Shown here one piece after another: positions 22,016 to 33,000 of a stretch of DNA of 64,000 nucleotides (position 1 is the stretch's first letter; each line of letters starts with the position of its first letter). Source of the DNA: Sthenelais limicola (lineage: Eukaryota > Annelida > Polychaeta > Phyllodocida > Sigalionidae); assembly GCA_942159475.1 (NCBI GenBank), contig OW804098.1, positions 5,866,383 through 5,930,382 of the forward strand, in the 5' to 3' direction. Made by a program: the position numbers and the translations under genes. The notes beneath the pieces are model-generated. The model saw only the letters and a list, made by a program, of their open reading frames with translations, did not search any database and was not told the DNA's origin.

Positions 22016-22516
22016 GGCAGTCCTCAGCTTTTTGTTCTGCCCATCAGACTATCGTCGGTCCGTGGAATCAAGAGTGGCTGACATGCTGTCTTCCATCTGA
22101 CCGCTTCCTTCCACTATCCTTCAAACTTTAAAATAATCTTAAAATATGCCCTAGGCCCAAGCCTTACTTCTTTTCAAGAAGACAGCCACACTCTATATAT
22201 CTTCTTATGATATTATCAAATATTTCTCTTCTGCAAACCATTGTTCAAACCTTGCATTTATACCTGTTGAATATTGTGGATCTTTGTATGATCCTTAGGT
22301 TTCGTTCACGTATTAATCTTTGCCTGAACATTTCCTGAACATTTTCTCCATGCGAGAATTATCATCTTATCAACTCAACATCCAAATGTGCTGCAAGATA
22401 CATAATAAACATTGTTCAGAATAGTTACTGTGTTGATCGATTTATACAGATTATTGCTTTCAATATTGGACAGGATTCTGTAGTATTGTCCACATCATGC
22501 AGGTCAGTAGTCAGTG

Positions 22517-22553
22517 TCCTGTTGAAAACTATTTTGGACTGCCAGACCAGGGC
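22517..22553 (-). repeat. 37-bp inverted match to 15628-15664
   Basis: 36 of 37 bases agree with the reverse complement of 15628-15664. The pair flanks the DIRS-like element asymmetrically. Confidence 0.7.
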
Positions 22554-22664
22554 TTGTGTAGGCCTAAGCTGAGGCCTAAGCTGAACAAATTGAACGGACG
22601 TTTAAATGGAAATACTTGCGTCCTTTAATGCTAAATACTTCTGCGATAGTTTTTCTCAAATGTG

Positions 22665-22762
22665 CTGTGTTTCAGGAAAATGAGTCATAAGTCGCAAAAA
22701 ATTGATTTTGAGATATTATTATATTTGAAAAGATGAGATGAAGCCGATTCCAATGATACTTG
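22665..22762 (+). repeat. MITE-like fragment that ends the Gypsy copy
   Basis: 'gtgctgtgtttcaggaaaatgagtcataagtcgcaaaaaattga' plus '..atatttgaaaagatgagatgaagccgattccaatgata' is the family of 43247-43665. Gypsy coding similarity stops exactly at its right edge (~22762). Confidence 0.65.
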
Positions 22763-23671
22763 TTTCACTGATTTTGGGGTTGGAAACGATCGCAAAGCGT
22801 CTAGTTTTGCTGGGTCAGGATGTATGCCATCCTTGTCGACAATGAATCCTAAAAAGGGGACTCTGGTGAGCCCAAAGGAACTCTTTTCCTTTTTAAATTT
22901 AATATTTGCCTTGTCAAAAGCTGTGAATACATTTTTGATATCCTGCACGTGAGAATCCCATGTAGGTGATGCGATCACCACATCATCTACGTAATAGAAT
23001 GCGTTTGGGACTGCTCTCAATACATGTTCTATTAGGGAATGAAATGCTTTTGGAGAAGTCTTAAGTCCCATTGGCATGACTTTATACCTATATACTCCTA
23101 GGGGCGTATTAAATGCTGTAATAAATCGATTTTCCTCCCTTAAACCCACCTGATGAAATCCAGCAAATGCATCTAAGCGAGAGAAAAATCGCCCCTGTGT
23201 CTGCCCAACAGCTTCAATTGTGTTGTCAGCACATGGAAAAGGCCTTATTTCGTCTTTTACAGAGCGATTTATTTGCCTATAGTCGATCACAAGACGCCAG
23301 GCTCTTTTACCCTCTGTTGTCATTGGTTTTTGTACCAAAAAACAAGGTGAACTAAATTCCACAGGATCCACACATTTTTCGATTAAATTTTGCTTTACCT
23401 GATCCTTTAGAATTCCAGCCATAACCTTGGTCATGACTGGGTTCATTCGGTATGGCTGTCTCATTGTGGGACTAAAATCTGGTTTTAAGTCAATGCCATG
23501 TTCGTACTCTGTAGTCAACCCTAGTTTTTTATCCTTACCAACAAAAGAATTTTCGTGATCATGCAATAGACTCAGTAGCTCCTTTTTCTGTTCAGGATTC
23601 AAGTCCTCGCCGATCTGAAAATCAACTACCTTATCATTGTTTTCACTCGATTGTGCAACCAATTCATTCAA
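22763..23671 (-). pseudogene. Gypsy-like reverse transcriptase, 3'-truncated
   Basis: Same frame as gag and protease. Motifs: RLVIDYRQINRS, FFSRLDAFAGFHQV (motif A), YKVMPMGLKTSPKAF (motif B), FYYVDDVVIAS (motif C), then FLGFIVDKDGIHPDPAK. This is a Gypsy/Ty3-type RT with all catalytic Asp residues. Text after SVKQ (to 22685) is MITE sequence read as protein. RNase H, integrase and the 3' LTR are missing. An in-frame TAG at 23681-23683 separates it from the upstream segment. Confidence 0.88.
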
Positions 23672-23680
23672 ATTTTCCTC

Positions 23681-23971
23681 CTATAAATAAAACTCATCCT
23701 CCTTAGCCAACGTATAAATACCCAGAATTGTTCCTCTCTCGATCGTTGTGGCTGCTTTAGAGGCATTAAAAATAGTTATAGGAACTTTATTTTCCCCAAA
23801 CGGTTTGACTAAAGCATGCTTAACAAGGAAAGAAACTGGCCTCTGTCGCTGCAAATTCTCAGTCACCCCTATTGAATTTAACACATCTTCATAAGAAGTG
23901 ATTGCCGCGACAGTGGTGTATTCAGTCCCTGGAGCTATCACAAACCTACATGAAGCTCTGATAGGGAACAC
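23681..23971 (-). pseudogene. Gypsy-like spacer between protease and RT
   Basis: Same frame; RFVIAPGTEYTTVAAIT and TIERGTILGIYTLAKED are the short conserved blocks usually found between protease and RT in Gypsy pol ('..I.RGTILG'). Bounded by an in-frame TGA at 24017-24019 and TAG at 23681-23683. Confidence 0.65.
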
Positions 23972-24016
23972 CTGTTGTTTTTGTCCCGATTTGAAGCTAA
24001 TCTTTGCTCTAAACTT

Positions 24017-24559
24017 TCATAAGAAATCAACTCCCAGTATCATGCTTCTGGTTAACGCAGGAAGAACGATAAATCTATGAGTGAATTGTTGGCCTTCTAT
24101 CATGAAATTTAACTCGATTTTCTTATAACAATGATGTGCTCCTCCATCTGCAACAAATATTTTAATATTACAGCGTAAAACCTTCCCATTGGGTATTTTA
24201 CTTCGGATTTTTCTGAAAAATGCAGAACTAACACAAGAAATAGTGGCACCTGTATCAACAAGAACTGGCATATTCAAATCTTTTACCTCGATTTCTGTGC
24301 AACCTTTATCAATTGGAGCAGTGACCGAAACTTTCTCACCTTTATTTTTGGCTTTCCTCAGCTTCAGCACTGCCTGGCAATTGTCGTCGTCCTTGTCTGT
24401 GTTGGTGGAAGAAATAATGTTTTTCTTTGTACCAGCGAACTTGCCTATTCTAATTCTGGATATTCTGTCTTTTTCTGTTACCGATTCACTAGGAGAAACA
24501 CATCCTTGTTCCTTGGAAATGTCCATGGGATTGCTTATTTCGTCAACAATTTCATTCAT
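24017..24559 (-). pseudogene. Gypsy-like aspartic protease
   Basis: MPVLVDTGATISCVS carries the catalytic D-T/S-G motif and RSMILGVDFL the second conserved block of retropepsins. It would cut the Gag-Pol polyprotein in the particle. The frame ends at a TGA right after VDFL. The stretch to the gag end (24560-24628) has further stops in this frame, so either a true frame change or decay occurs there. Confidence 0.85.
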
Positions 24560-24625
24560 GCTGTGTCGGTCGCCCTCCCAGACACAGCCTATTCGTTTAA
24601 AACATCACTCTCTTTAGAGGATGAT

Positions 24626-25807
24626 CTATGGGGGGGTGACATCTCTCCATTTTGCTTCACCTCCCTTTGGCGATTTAGATCTATGCTTTTTGTCCTTGTT
24701 AAAAGACACAGATTTATCCTTGCTATTGCTTCTGAAATTTTTCTTTTTGTCCTTCTTGTAGTATTTTTTCTCATCACCACTTTTCTCCCTGCTGGAGCTT
24801 CTGTTGCTAAAATTGCTGTGGCGACTGGATGACCTCTCTCTGCTACTGTCGTAGTAGTCAGAGCTATCATAACTCTTGTGCTTTGATCTGTATTTCTGAG
24901 GCTTTTCTCCCTTCTTTTCCTGATTTTTCCTAGCCTCTCTATACTTATCAGCTTGAGATCTGTGATACTGCTCTCTCTTACGATCACTATCCTCGCTATA
25001 CTTCTTTGTATAATTCTTTTCTTTCTTCGAATACATCATGTGTATTGCTTCTTCCATAGGCATATGGCTAGGGGCTCTGTCAGAGGCTATCATCCCCTCA
25101 TGTTTAGCTGCTATTTTTGAGGCTTGATCTAAAGTGGTGGGAAATTCAGAAGCCACTCTTCCAGCCAATTCTGGCCTCAGATTTGTGACATAAAATCTGA
25201 TCTGAACATGTAAGGGAACATTTGCCTTGGACAGCAAGGTTAACATATCGTTATCATAATCTATAACCTTCTCGTGCCTGCCCTGCTTCCTATGAGAATA
25301 ATCTCTCAACACCTCAGCCAAAGGAAGCTCGCTGAAATTGGCAATAAAATCGGTTTTAATGCGATTATATGGCAACGTATCGCCATATACACCAACTATT
25401 TGGTTGTAAAAGGTTTTAGCCCTCCCCGACAAATATTGGACCAAAGTGGTTACCATAAGCTGGTTATCTTCGCGAATAGGCACTGTAAATGCCTCAAATT
25501 CGTCGAAAAATTCATTCACAGGTCTCATAGCTGTGGGCTTGTCGAATACTAAGGGGGGCTTCCTGTATTGTTTCGACAATGCTGCTGTCGAAGTGAGGCC
25601 AGTAGCCTCTGCTTGCCTTCTTAGGGACACATCCAGAAAAGCAGTCTGATCTAATCTTTTCTGCTTTATTTCGTCTACCAGGTCATAGAGATGCTGACCA
25701 TAGGGTGGAGGTGGGGGTCTGTACATCCCTTGTTGTACATTTGGTAGGTGGAAATTCTGTTGTTGCCGAATTGGGGTTTGATTCCTAGGCTGATTTTGCC
25801 TAGGCAT
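24626..25807 (-). pseudogene. Gypsy-like Gag, capsid region and basic tail
   Basis: Retrotransposon gag domain: FFDEFEAFTVPIREDNQ, LVQYLSGRAKTFYNQI and FSELPLAEVLRDYSHRKQG (~residues 88-180). The last ~130 residues are Lys/Ser/Arg/Tyr-rich (RKREQYHRSQADKYRE, SSRERSSSRHSN); no CCHC zinc knuckle is seen, so nucleic-acid binding may depend on this basic tail. The N-terminus is continuous in frame with two more open segments upstream. The frame ends at TAG (24626-24628). Confidence 0.8.
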
Positions 25808-25849
25808 TTGTCTGTGGGGAGGGGTATTCCTTCCCCTTCCCTGTCTTTG

Positions 25850-26254
25850 TCATCCTCGTTGGTTCCCCTGATCAATGTTCCTTGGCTGGGGAGCTTGATA
25901 AACATTAATATTGGGATCTGGGACTTGGTTTTGCTGTGGCTGGTTCACAATATTCTGAGGCTGCTGTGGCACTGCATTTTGCGCCTGTTGCTGCACAAAA
26001 TTTTGTCCTTGTTGAACAACATTTTCACCATATTGTTGATATTGTCCTTGAGGTGGAACATACTGGTAGGGGGTATAAAATTGTTCGTGAATACCAGCAT
26101 TTCCATCGTCTTGCATGTTCCTTGGGGAAGGCAAACCTCCCTGTCTATTCGCCATATCCCACCAGTTTTGATATGGATCTTTTCTAAGTGGGATTTGTTG
26201 CTGTATGTGATGGGGGGTTATCACAGGGGGTCTAGGACCATTCACGTTAAACAC
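25850..26254 (-). pseudogene. Gypsy-like Gag, Gln/Pro-rich segment
   Basis: Same frame as the flanking gag pieces: QNWWDMANRQGG, then Gln/Asn-rich YVPPQGQYQQYG and QNIVNQPQQNQVPD. It ends at an in-frame TGA (25850-25852) and is joined upstream through an open stretch to a TAG at 26381-26383. Low-complexity linker of Gag. Confidence 0.6.
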
Positions 26255-26380
26255 TGGGGCCTGTGGGAAGTTCTTCAGTATAGGCCTCTGTGTTTGTTGG
26301 ATAAGTTGATTCAGAGTCGGTTTTGCAGGGGTTTGTAAGGGGGTTTGAAAGTTATCATTTAAACCAGGGGTCTCGAATGG

Positions 26381-27106
26381 CTAATAAGGCCCCTGATTAA
26401 TTTGATTGGCTTGATTAACCTGATTAGCTTGGTTAATCCTCGGAGAAGGAGGTGTTGGTTCTCTAGGTGTTAACAGTCTCTCTCTCTGATTATTTAAGTC
26501 CCTTTCGTCAATCTGGTTTTCCTCTACAGCAGTCCCCTCAATATTATTATCAACGTTTAAACCGACCTGTGGCTGATCTTCCTGCAAAGCCTGTGCTTGT
26601 TGATTCACAACTGGATTAACTGCTTCAACAGCTGGGTCAGGCTCCTGCCCTTCCTCTAGGTTAAGTTCAACTCGTTCTTGATGATCTTGATCGTCTTCAA
26701 CGAGCTGCTCCTCTTCGTCTGACACGTCCTCTATCTGTTGCTTGTGCCCAATATTGTTTCCAGCCAAGTGCTGTACGTTTCTGTTAATAATTTCGTCAAT
26801 TAAGTCCACATTAATATCGTTGTTCACTACCTCCTCCTGCTGATTATCACGAACTGGTGGTGGAGGTAATGGAATTGCTCCTGGGTTTAATCTTGCATTC
26901 ACATTTGGAACATTTTCCATGTCCTGAGGCACCTTGTAAGGGTCTTCAAAGTCCAATTGCCTCGGCTGCTGATTCAAGATTTTGCCTTGATTCTCTCGTC
27001 TTTGTCCTCTCGTGACTATTGCCTGCGGTAACGCTGCTAAACGCTCAACAGATCGTTTAATCTTGTTGAACAAGGCCAACTTAGGCGTATTCGCAGCCTC
27101 TTCCAT
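26381..27106 (-). pseudogene. Gypsy-like Gag, N-terminal acidic region
   Basis: The ATG at 27106 (MEEAANTPKLALFNKIK) is the likely start of the gag-pol frame, ~120 bases after the LTR-like region. A basic start (VTRGQRRENQGK) is followed by a long acidic, Asn/Gln-rich stretch (DVSDEEEQLVEDDQDHQE) and tandem NQANQVNQANQINQ at the end. In-frame TAG at 26381-26383. No known domain apart from its position. Confidence 0.65.
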
Positions 27107-27229
27107 AGCTCAAAAACATGCTTCAAATTGCAAATGAACTCGCTTTTTGTGAGAAAAAAAATCTCTATGTCCAAGATCGAGCAGGTTGTCCGCCCGTGTA
27201 ATGATCTAATGGAAGAAGACTAACAAACG

Positions 27230-27490
27230 TCTGGACTTCATGAGAAGAACAAAGCAACTGTTTAATGGTAATCTCGACTACAGGCTCCTCCAGGAGGTTA
27301 CATGCATAATCATGAGGGGGTGTAGCCCTTACGTAATATCCATGGCATAGCATGTATAAGTAGACTTGCACAGTCCTAGCTAGTTAAGTATAATTAGCGA
27401 TTTTAAGTTATGTGCTAATAGGTGATAATTAATAATAATATAAATATAATGAGGTTACACAATGTTACGTAATGTTACATAACATAATCA
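27230..27490 (-). mobile_element. 5' LTR (or its end) of the Gypsy-like element
   Basis: Upstream of gag on the minus strand and ~75% similar by eye to the isolated copy at 39463-39736: shared 'gtaacattgtgtaacc.cattata', 'aaaatcgctaattat', 'tgtgcaagtctactta', 'attacgtaagggct' and 'attaaacagttgctt'. No primer-binding site can be placed with confidence. Confidence 0.7.
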
Positions 27491-28500
27491 GAAACCTACC
27501 TCAAAAGGGGGTAATTAATTATCCTCACATCCCCATCACAACCTTATCATGTTTGTAGCCATGAGTATAATATCACACTTTCCCGATTTGATCAAATCCA
27601 GTGTAAATGTAGTATAATTGTAATCATTATTTCTCCAATAAAATACAGTGTAGGCCTACAGATTTATATTGGTCCCTCATCCCACATGTAAAAAATCTCA
27701 GAGCTGCGAATAAAGGTTGGACTGTCCACTCTCATATTCTCTTCAGGAATACCTGTTGTAATTGTAGACCATCCCCTTATAAGGTTAAGGTAGGAATGTG
27801 CGCCCACCATCATTAGTGTTCCTATATTCGCGCAGAATGAATAACAAAAATAGTTATAGCTTTTTAAGGTGTCAAAAAGATGCCAGTCCCCATACCCTGC
27901 CCCTCACCCCTTCCCACCCCTGCTCACTAGTTGCGCGAAAGTGTCAAGGAAGGTGTCAAATATACAACATAGCTATACTAATAAGTTAATACTGGATTCA
28001 CAGATTTTGCACAATAGAAGATTATCGCATGTTAAAATCCTAATAAAAAGGTGACTAACTTTTGACTATTTATATTGTATAATTATTGTCGACCGATAAG
28101 GACACATAATTATGTGGCAGTAAAAGGTTTCTTTTAACTTTACCTGCCTGAACCGATAAAAACTATGTTAAAATGTGTTGTTACTTTAATTGATAAAGGG
28201 TAGGTTCCTTGTTACCAGGTATATTTATATTAATGACATTTATATCATTATCATTGCAGAGCTCACAGTGTGGTATTACCCAGTACAGAGGCGGAATCAA
28301 TGCCAGGAGTCCAAGCAACATAGGAGAACAATAAAGAATGCTGAAAATAAAAAGATTAAAATCATAGGAGTTTCTTTTTCTGAAGTTTAGTTTTAATCTG
28401 GATTGTGTTAAGGGTTACTCCTTTTTGGTTGGTAAGAAAAGCATATTATTCTAAACAGCCATAAGATGCAGAGAAATAAAAGATACTGAGTCCCCATCCC
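27491..28500. other. no gene seen
   Basis: AT-rich unique-looking sequence with short frames only. Nothing to support a gene or a named element. Confidence 0.5.
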
Positions 28501-28547
28501 TAAATCTTAGTAAACTTAGCTATAAATACTCCCGCAAAGGATGACCC

Positions 28548-28708
28548 AAGGACGGCTGCATGTAGCGTCCAAGGATGGCTGCATGTAGCGTCCAAGGACG
28601 GCTGCATGTAGCGTCCAAGGACGGCTGCATGTAGCGTCCAAGGACGGCTGTATGTAGCGTCCAAGGACGGTTGCATGTAGCGTCCAAGGACGGCTGCATG
28701 TAGCGTCC
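28548..28708. repeat. 23-bp minisatellite, seven units
   Basis: Seven head-to-tail units of AAGGACGGCTGCATGTAGCG+TCC, nearly identical (single changes in units 2, 5 and 6), then a degenerate eighth. The period is not a multiple of 3, but 23 codons repeat every three units, which makes an artificial open frame on the minus strand. Confidence 0.95.
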
Positions 28709-28834
28709 TATGGACGGCTACAGTAACACACCTGTAGCTGCGCAAGTGGTTACCTTTGGCCATGGCGAAAGACGGCCGTGGGAAGCTCCAGTAAGCCTCC
28801 TTTGGTAGGCTATTGACTGGCTTGTGCACATAGG

Positions 28835-29205
28835 GAGTTTAGCTGTTGGTTGCTAAAGTAACAGCGACCAGGTCTAAGTCTTATTGTGTATTCTGTAAAG
28901 GCCATGATGAGCCATGCAGTTGTTATAGATTTACTTCTCTGATCGAATGTTTAGTGTTCATTGTGATTATGCATGTTGATCAGACACCCTTGGACAAGGG
29001 TTACCTGGCTGGCCAGGTAGCCCAAAATCCCTAGTCTGGACAGGTCTTATGCGAACTGATGCTCGGTTCTGACACCTCACTCTTGAATAAACCCAAGTGA
29101 ACAGGTAGCGCCTGCCTTTTGTTCCTTTTGTTTAATATAACTCTCATCAATAAGCTTCGGACGCGTCAAGGGAAACAAACCTGCTACAAGAAACCACTAC
29201 ATTAA
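28835..29205 (+). mobile_element. possible LTR-like block
   Basis: Starts near TGTTGGTTGC, contains GAATAAACCC at ~29083, and ends around CCTGCTACA, with a 'cggacgcgtcaaggg' stretch before it. AATAAA placed ~110 bases before a CA end suggests an LTR. No matching copy in the window. Confidence 0.3.
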
Positions 29206-29243
29206 CATATTTCTGATTTGGTCATGCTTTTTTAGCATTGTGA

Positions 29244-30020
29244 AGATGCCAAAGACAATTAAAATTGCAAAAGATGGATTTTGAGATGTAAACATATTTG
29301 AAAAGATGAGTTCTAAGACGTTCCAATGATGGTAAACACAAGGACATTTGTTAAGTACTTCCTACTAATATTCTTACCAGAAAAGACTTGCATTTCAGTG
29401 TTGGAAATCGAAAAAAGAAATAAAATTAAAGATGAAAGGAATGAATCAACTCAATTAAAAACACCTCACTGAAAATTCATTGTAGCATATTTGTTGTTTT
29501 GGCGACTCTTATGCGTTTCGTCAAGGGGTGTGGCTTCACCAGAGAGAATAAAATTAAGATGTTTGTGGATTATCTTCAGTACTACCATAATGTGGATTAT
29601 CTTCAGTACTACCATAATGATAATACAAGGGATCATTTTATATAATCATGAAAATAAATTGACATGAGGACAATTAATTCCCATATGTTCTATGAATGTA
29701 ACTAGATACTGAGCACATATCACCTAAATACTGCCATCGGGTATCCTGACATTGACTTGAAGAAAGAATGTTTAATCCCCACAAAAGCAATCACTATATT
29801 TTCCTTGGCTTAAGAGACACATTAAGATCACAGACACCATTTGCACCACTTTTCTGAGAATGGTCTTTTAATGCAAGAGAAAAAGCAGTATTTCCTAGGA
29901 TGCAATCACTAGTCAAGTAGTTTAAAATACTCTTTAGGATGACCTCAGATATATTAAGATACAGTCTTGAAGTCTGGTACATGTATTCATACTATTAACA
30001 GCAGTAATCACCCTACTAAT
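29244..30020 (+). repeat. sequence related to FkbM intron 1 (11880-12490)
   Basis: 29244-29345 is a copy of the 'gcaaaa.atggattttgagat...atttgaaaagatgag' family, and 29936-30015 resembles 11875-11960 ('aggatgacc....acatgtattca'). No FkbM exon is found between them. Either a shared set of repeats or a remnant of a duplicated gene. Confidence 0.4.
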
Positions 30021-30059
30021 GAGAACATTCCAACAAATAAAACACTTTGAAAAGTGAAA

Positions 30060-33000
30060 TTCATTGTCCTGTGACACATCACATAATATTATAGTTTTAA
30101 ATACAAAGCTATCTGTTTGAATCTATAGTGTTTTCATTTTAGTGGGTTCATTAGTGTGGTGCTAATCAATTGATGTATTTGGTGTGACTGTCTGTCAATA
30201 AGGTGTAAGAGTGAGATGGTGGGATAAATATAAAGATATGAGACATGTAAGTTAACATAAAGTGAATGCTTGTAACTTTAAAACCTTTATCAGCTTCTGA
30301 TTTCAAATTTGTATGCTAAAATATGTCTTCAAATTGAAATGAAAATATACATGTTGTTTTATTCAAAAATTACATATATTGTAGTTTGACTTTAATTAAC
30401 ATTATTCTTTTTGCTTAATATGATATAATGTGTTTCCTATGAGAGTACGTTTTTGGATTGTTTATATAATCCGCAACAATGCTTTGGCTTTTGATGAACA
30501 ATTGAAGTAAAGAGACAATGGTATAACTGTGTAGTATTGTAGGGTAACAACGGTCAAACTTAGAACTTGTCCCCCCCACTTCAAATTAGCTTCTGACGCC
30601 CCTGGTGTCTTCTTATTCCCTTGTTTCATGTCAGAAGCAGCCGAAACCACAGAATCACCGTCATCAAAATGCACTAACCCACACATTTTCCCAGTGGGAG
30701 GGTAATGTTGGGGGTTATGTTTAGTAGTAAATATATATAACTAAATCGTTTAACTTAATACATCAATATTTAATAAAGAATTGTGATCTACCATGTGTAG
30801 GCAGATATGCTATATAATCAATAAGTAAATAATCATACTTTTTATATTTTTCACCTGCTACAGACAACTGCTTGATGCAGCGTTCACTAACGTGACATTA
30901 CAACACTGTATATATGTGATCTGATTTATCAAAAAAAGTTATTTGTCAGCAAAATTGATTTTGAAGTTAGCTATTGGATGGGTAAGCACCAGGAAAAACT
31001 TTTGCAATGTTGTATAGAGCTTAATTTGAGGCCTATAAGGAATATTTCAAAGTAGAAAATATTCAAACTAGTGTTTAGAAATATATACCTGTAACTATTT
31101 CAAGATAACAAGCACAGCATGAAATAAATAAAGCAGTACTGCACCTCGCTAGATATTTATATAATGTGCATTCGCTCTGCACAAATCCTGTTGGATGCAT
31201 ACCTTAACAAAAAAGGCATATTGAAACTATTTCATGGATGTGAATATAGATTAAAAGGTAAACAACAAACAGATACAAGCAAGATTCCTTTTGTGAAAGT
31301 TGGCGCAAAGTTTTTTGTCATTCTGTGTCCATGCGTCATTGTGACCCAGTTCCTGCAGTTTCAAAATGAAACCATGTAAGGTTTTTGCCATGGTCATCAC
31401 GCATTAACTAATTCTAGTTAAAAGCAATCTTGAACAGACAGATATAGACATACAGAAGTCAGGTTCAGAAAGCCTGACATATTTTTAATCAAACTCTTGT
31501 TATATTTACCAAGTTCCAATCCCAACATTTATTCTCAGTGATCTTTAAGGTCGAATAAAGAATCGTCTTTTCATTTCTTATCTTATCTCATCCTATTATA
31601 AAACATTTATTTGAATCACTTTTTTGTGTTAATGCCCAAAGTATTGCAATGTGGAAAGCTTTGGACAGTAAATTTAGCTAAGATGGTAATAAACTTAATG
31701 TTTCACAAACGTTTGAAAATACAATGAACCCAATATTGATTCATGTATTCATGTATAATATGCAATCCATGTACATATTTTATTTCAAAATGCAAACTGA
31801 TAACTCAATCTTAATACAATCCACCAAGCATTGGAAAAGAAACTCATCAGTGCACGGTAACTTGGGAAACTCAAGAGTATGGCTGAAAATATTTGACATA
31901 TTTACCTGGTATGGGATCCCTGTACTTTCAAATATGAACAAATCCAACTTATATTACCCACATGTGCATGAAATAAGTGCAGCAAATGTATACTTGTCCA
32001 ATCTTTGCCTATATTTTCTGCCTGCTTGTGCATTCTCACTGGGAGATATAGCCAATTTCTGGTTGCAGTATTGCTATTGGCAGGAAACTATTTGCCTGCG
32101 GTAAACAGTAGTTTTCTGTTGCCATACATTGCCATGGCATTAGGTTGTACTGCCCAGTGGCAGTTGGCCATAGTGCACAATGGTATTTGGAACTAAAACA
32201 TCCACCTGTTATTCCTCCATTGTCATCCCCCAACAGGCGAGATTGTGGCAAGCTTGGCATGTGCATTATCACACGCAGTACAGTGGGTCACAAGTTTGTA
32301 TTGAGCAAGGAAACGCAATACTGGTTATGTCAAATTATTGTGGATAGTGTGAATATGACGTAAGATGTTTTATGAAGAGAGAAGTAGGACTAGTTAAAAC
32401 ATACTTTGCCCAATATCAATAAAACTTGTGTGCTTCAAAAGCATTTTCCTTCAAACTATTTCATTTGTCCTGAGGAAATATATGAATGCCTGGTCTGAAT
32501 AGAAGCAGGAAAGTCTGTTAGCGAAAATTTAGGGAATCCAAGTGTTTCTTTTTGTTTTCTGTGAAGAAAACATTTTCTAGCTGTTTTCTGAAATGCTGTT
32601 TTGATTGTATGGTGTGGTGCTGTGATTTTAGTAACTTAATGGCCATTTTTAATATGTTCCAGGCTGTATTCCAATGACGCACCTCATACTTTTACCTTAT
32701 TTGACCTTATTTGACAGTCTTTGACTGTTTCCAATATCTAACATCTGCAAATCTATGCAGCTTATAGACTGGTCTGTATGTTTTTGCTACGATCATATAA
32801 AAGGAAAGACCTATCTATAATATAATCAAGAACTCATACAACTCAGAACTCAGACAACAGAATTTGTAATACAATGTATCAAATACAATCTTTCATTATA
32901 AATATACACATCCATCTGCTATCATTAGGTAATATTGACATGTAAAGTCTATGTCTTTTTGAGAAGGACATTTACTGTATCTATGTTAATGTGCCAAGAG

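Noticed and set aside
24189..24617. 142-aa plus-strand frame
   Set aside because: Antisense shadow of the Gypsy protease region.
25748..26338. 196-aa plus-strand frame
   Set aside because: Antisense of Gln/Asn-rich gag; hydrophobic composition follows from reverse-strand codons.
28548..28708. Regularly spaced repeats reminiscent of a CRISPR array
   Set aside because: Units are contiguous with no spacers, and the DNA is animal nuclear.
28500..28829. 109-aa minus-strand repetitive protein
   Set aside because: Produced by the 23-bp minisatellite; no start context or conserved part.
28846..29034. Possible zinc-knuckle peptide (CVFCKGHDEPCSC)
   Set aside because: Too short, with an incomplete Cys/His pattern and no gag context.
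30462..30686. 74-aa minus-strand frame as a gene
   Set aside because: No domain, no splice context, ordinary composition.
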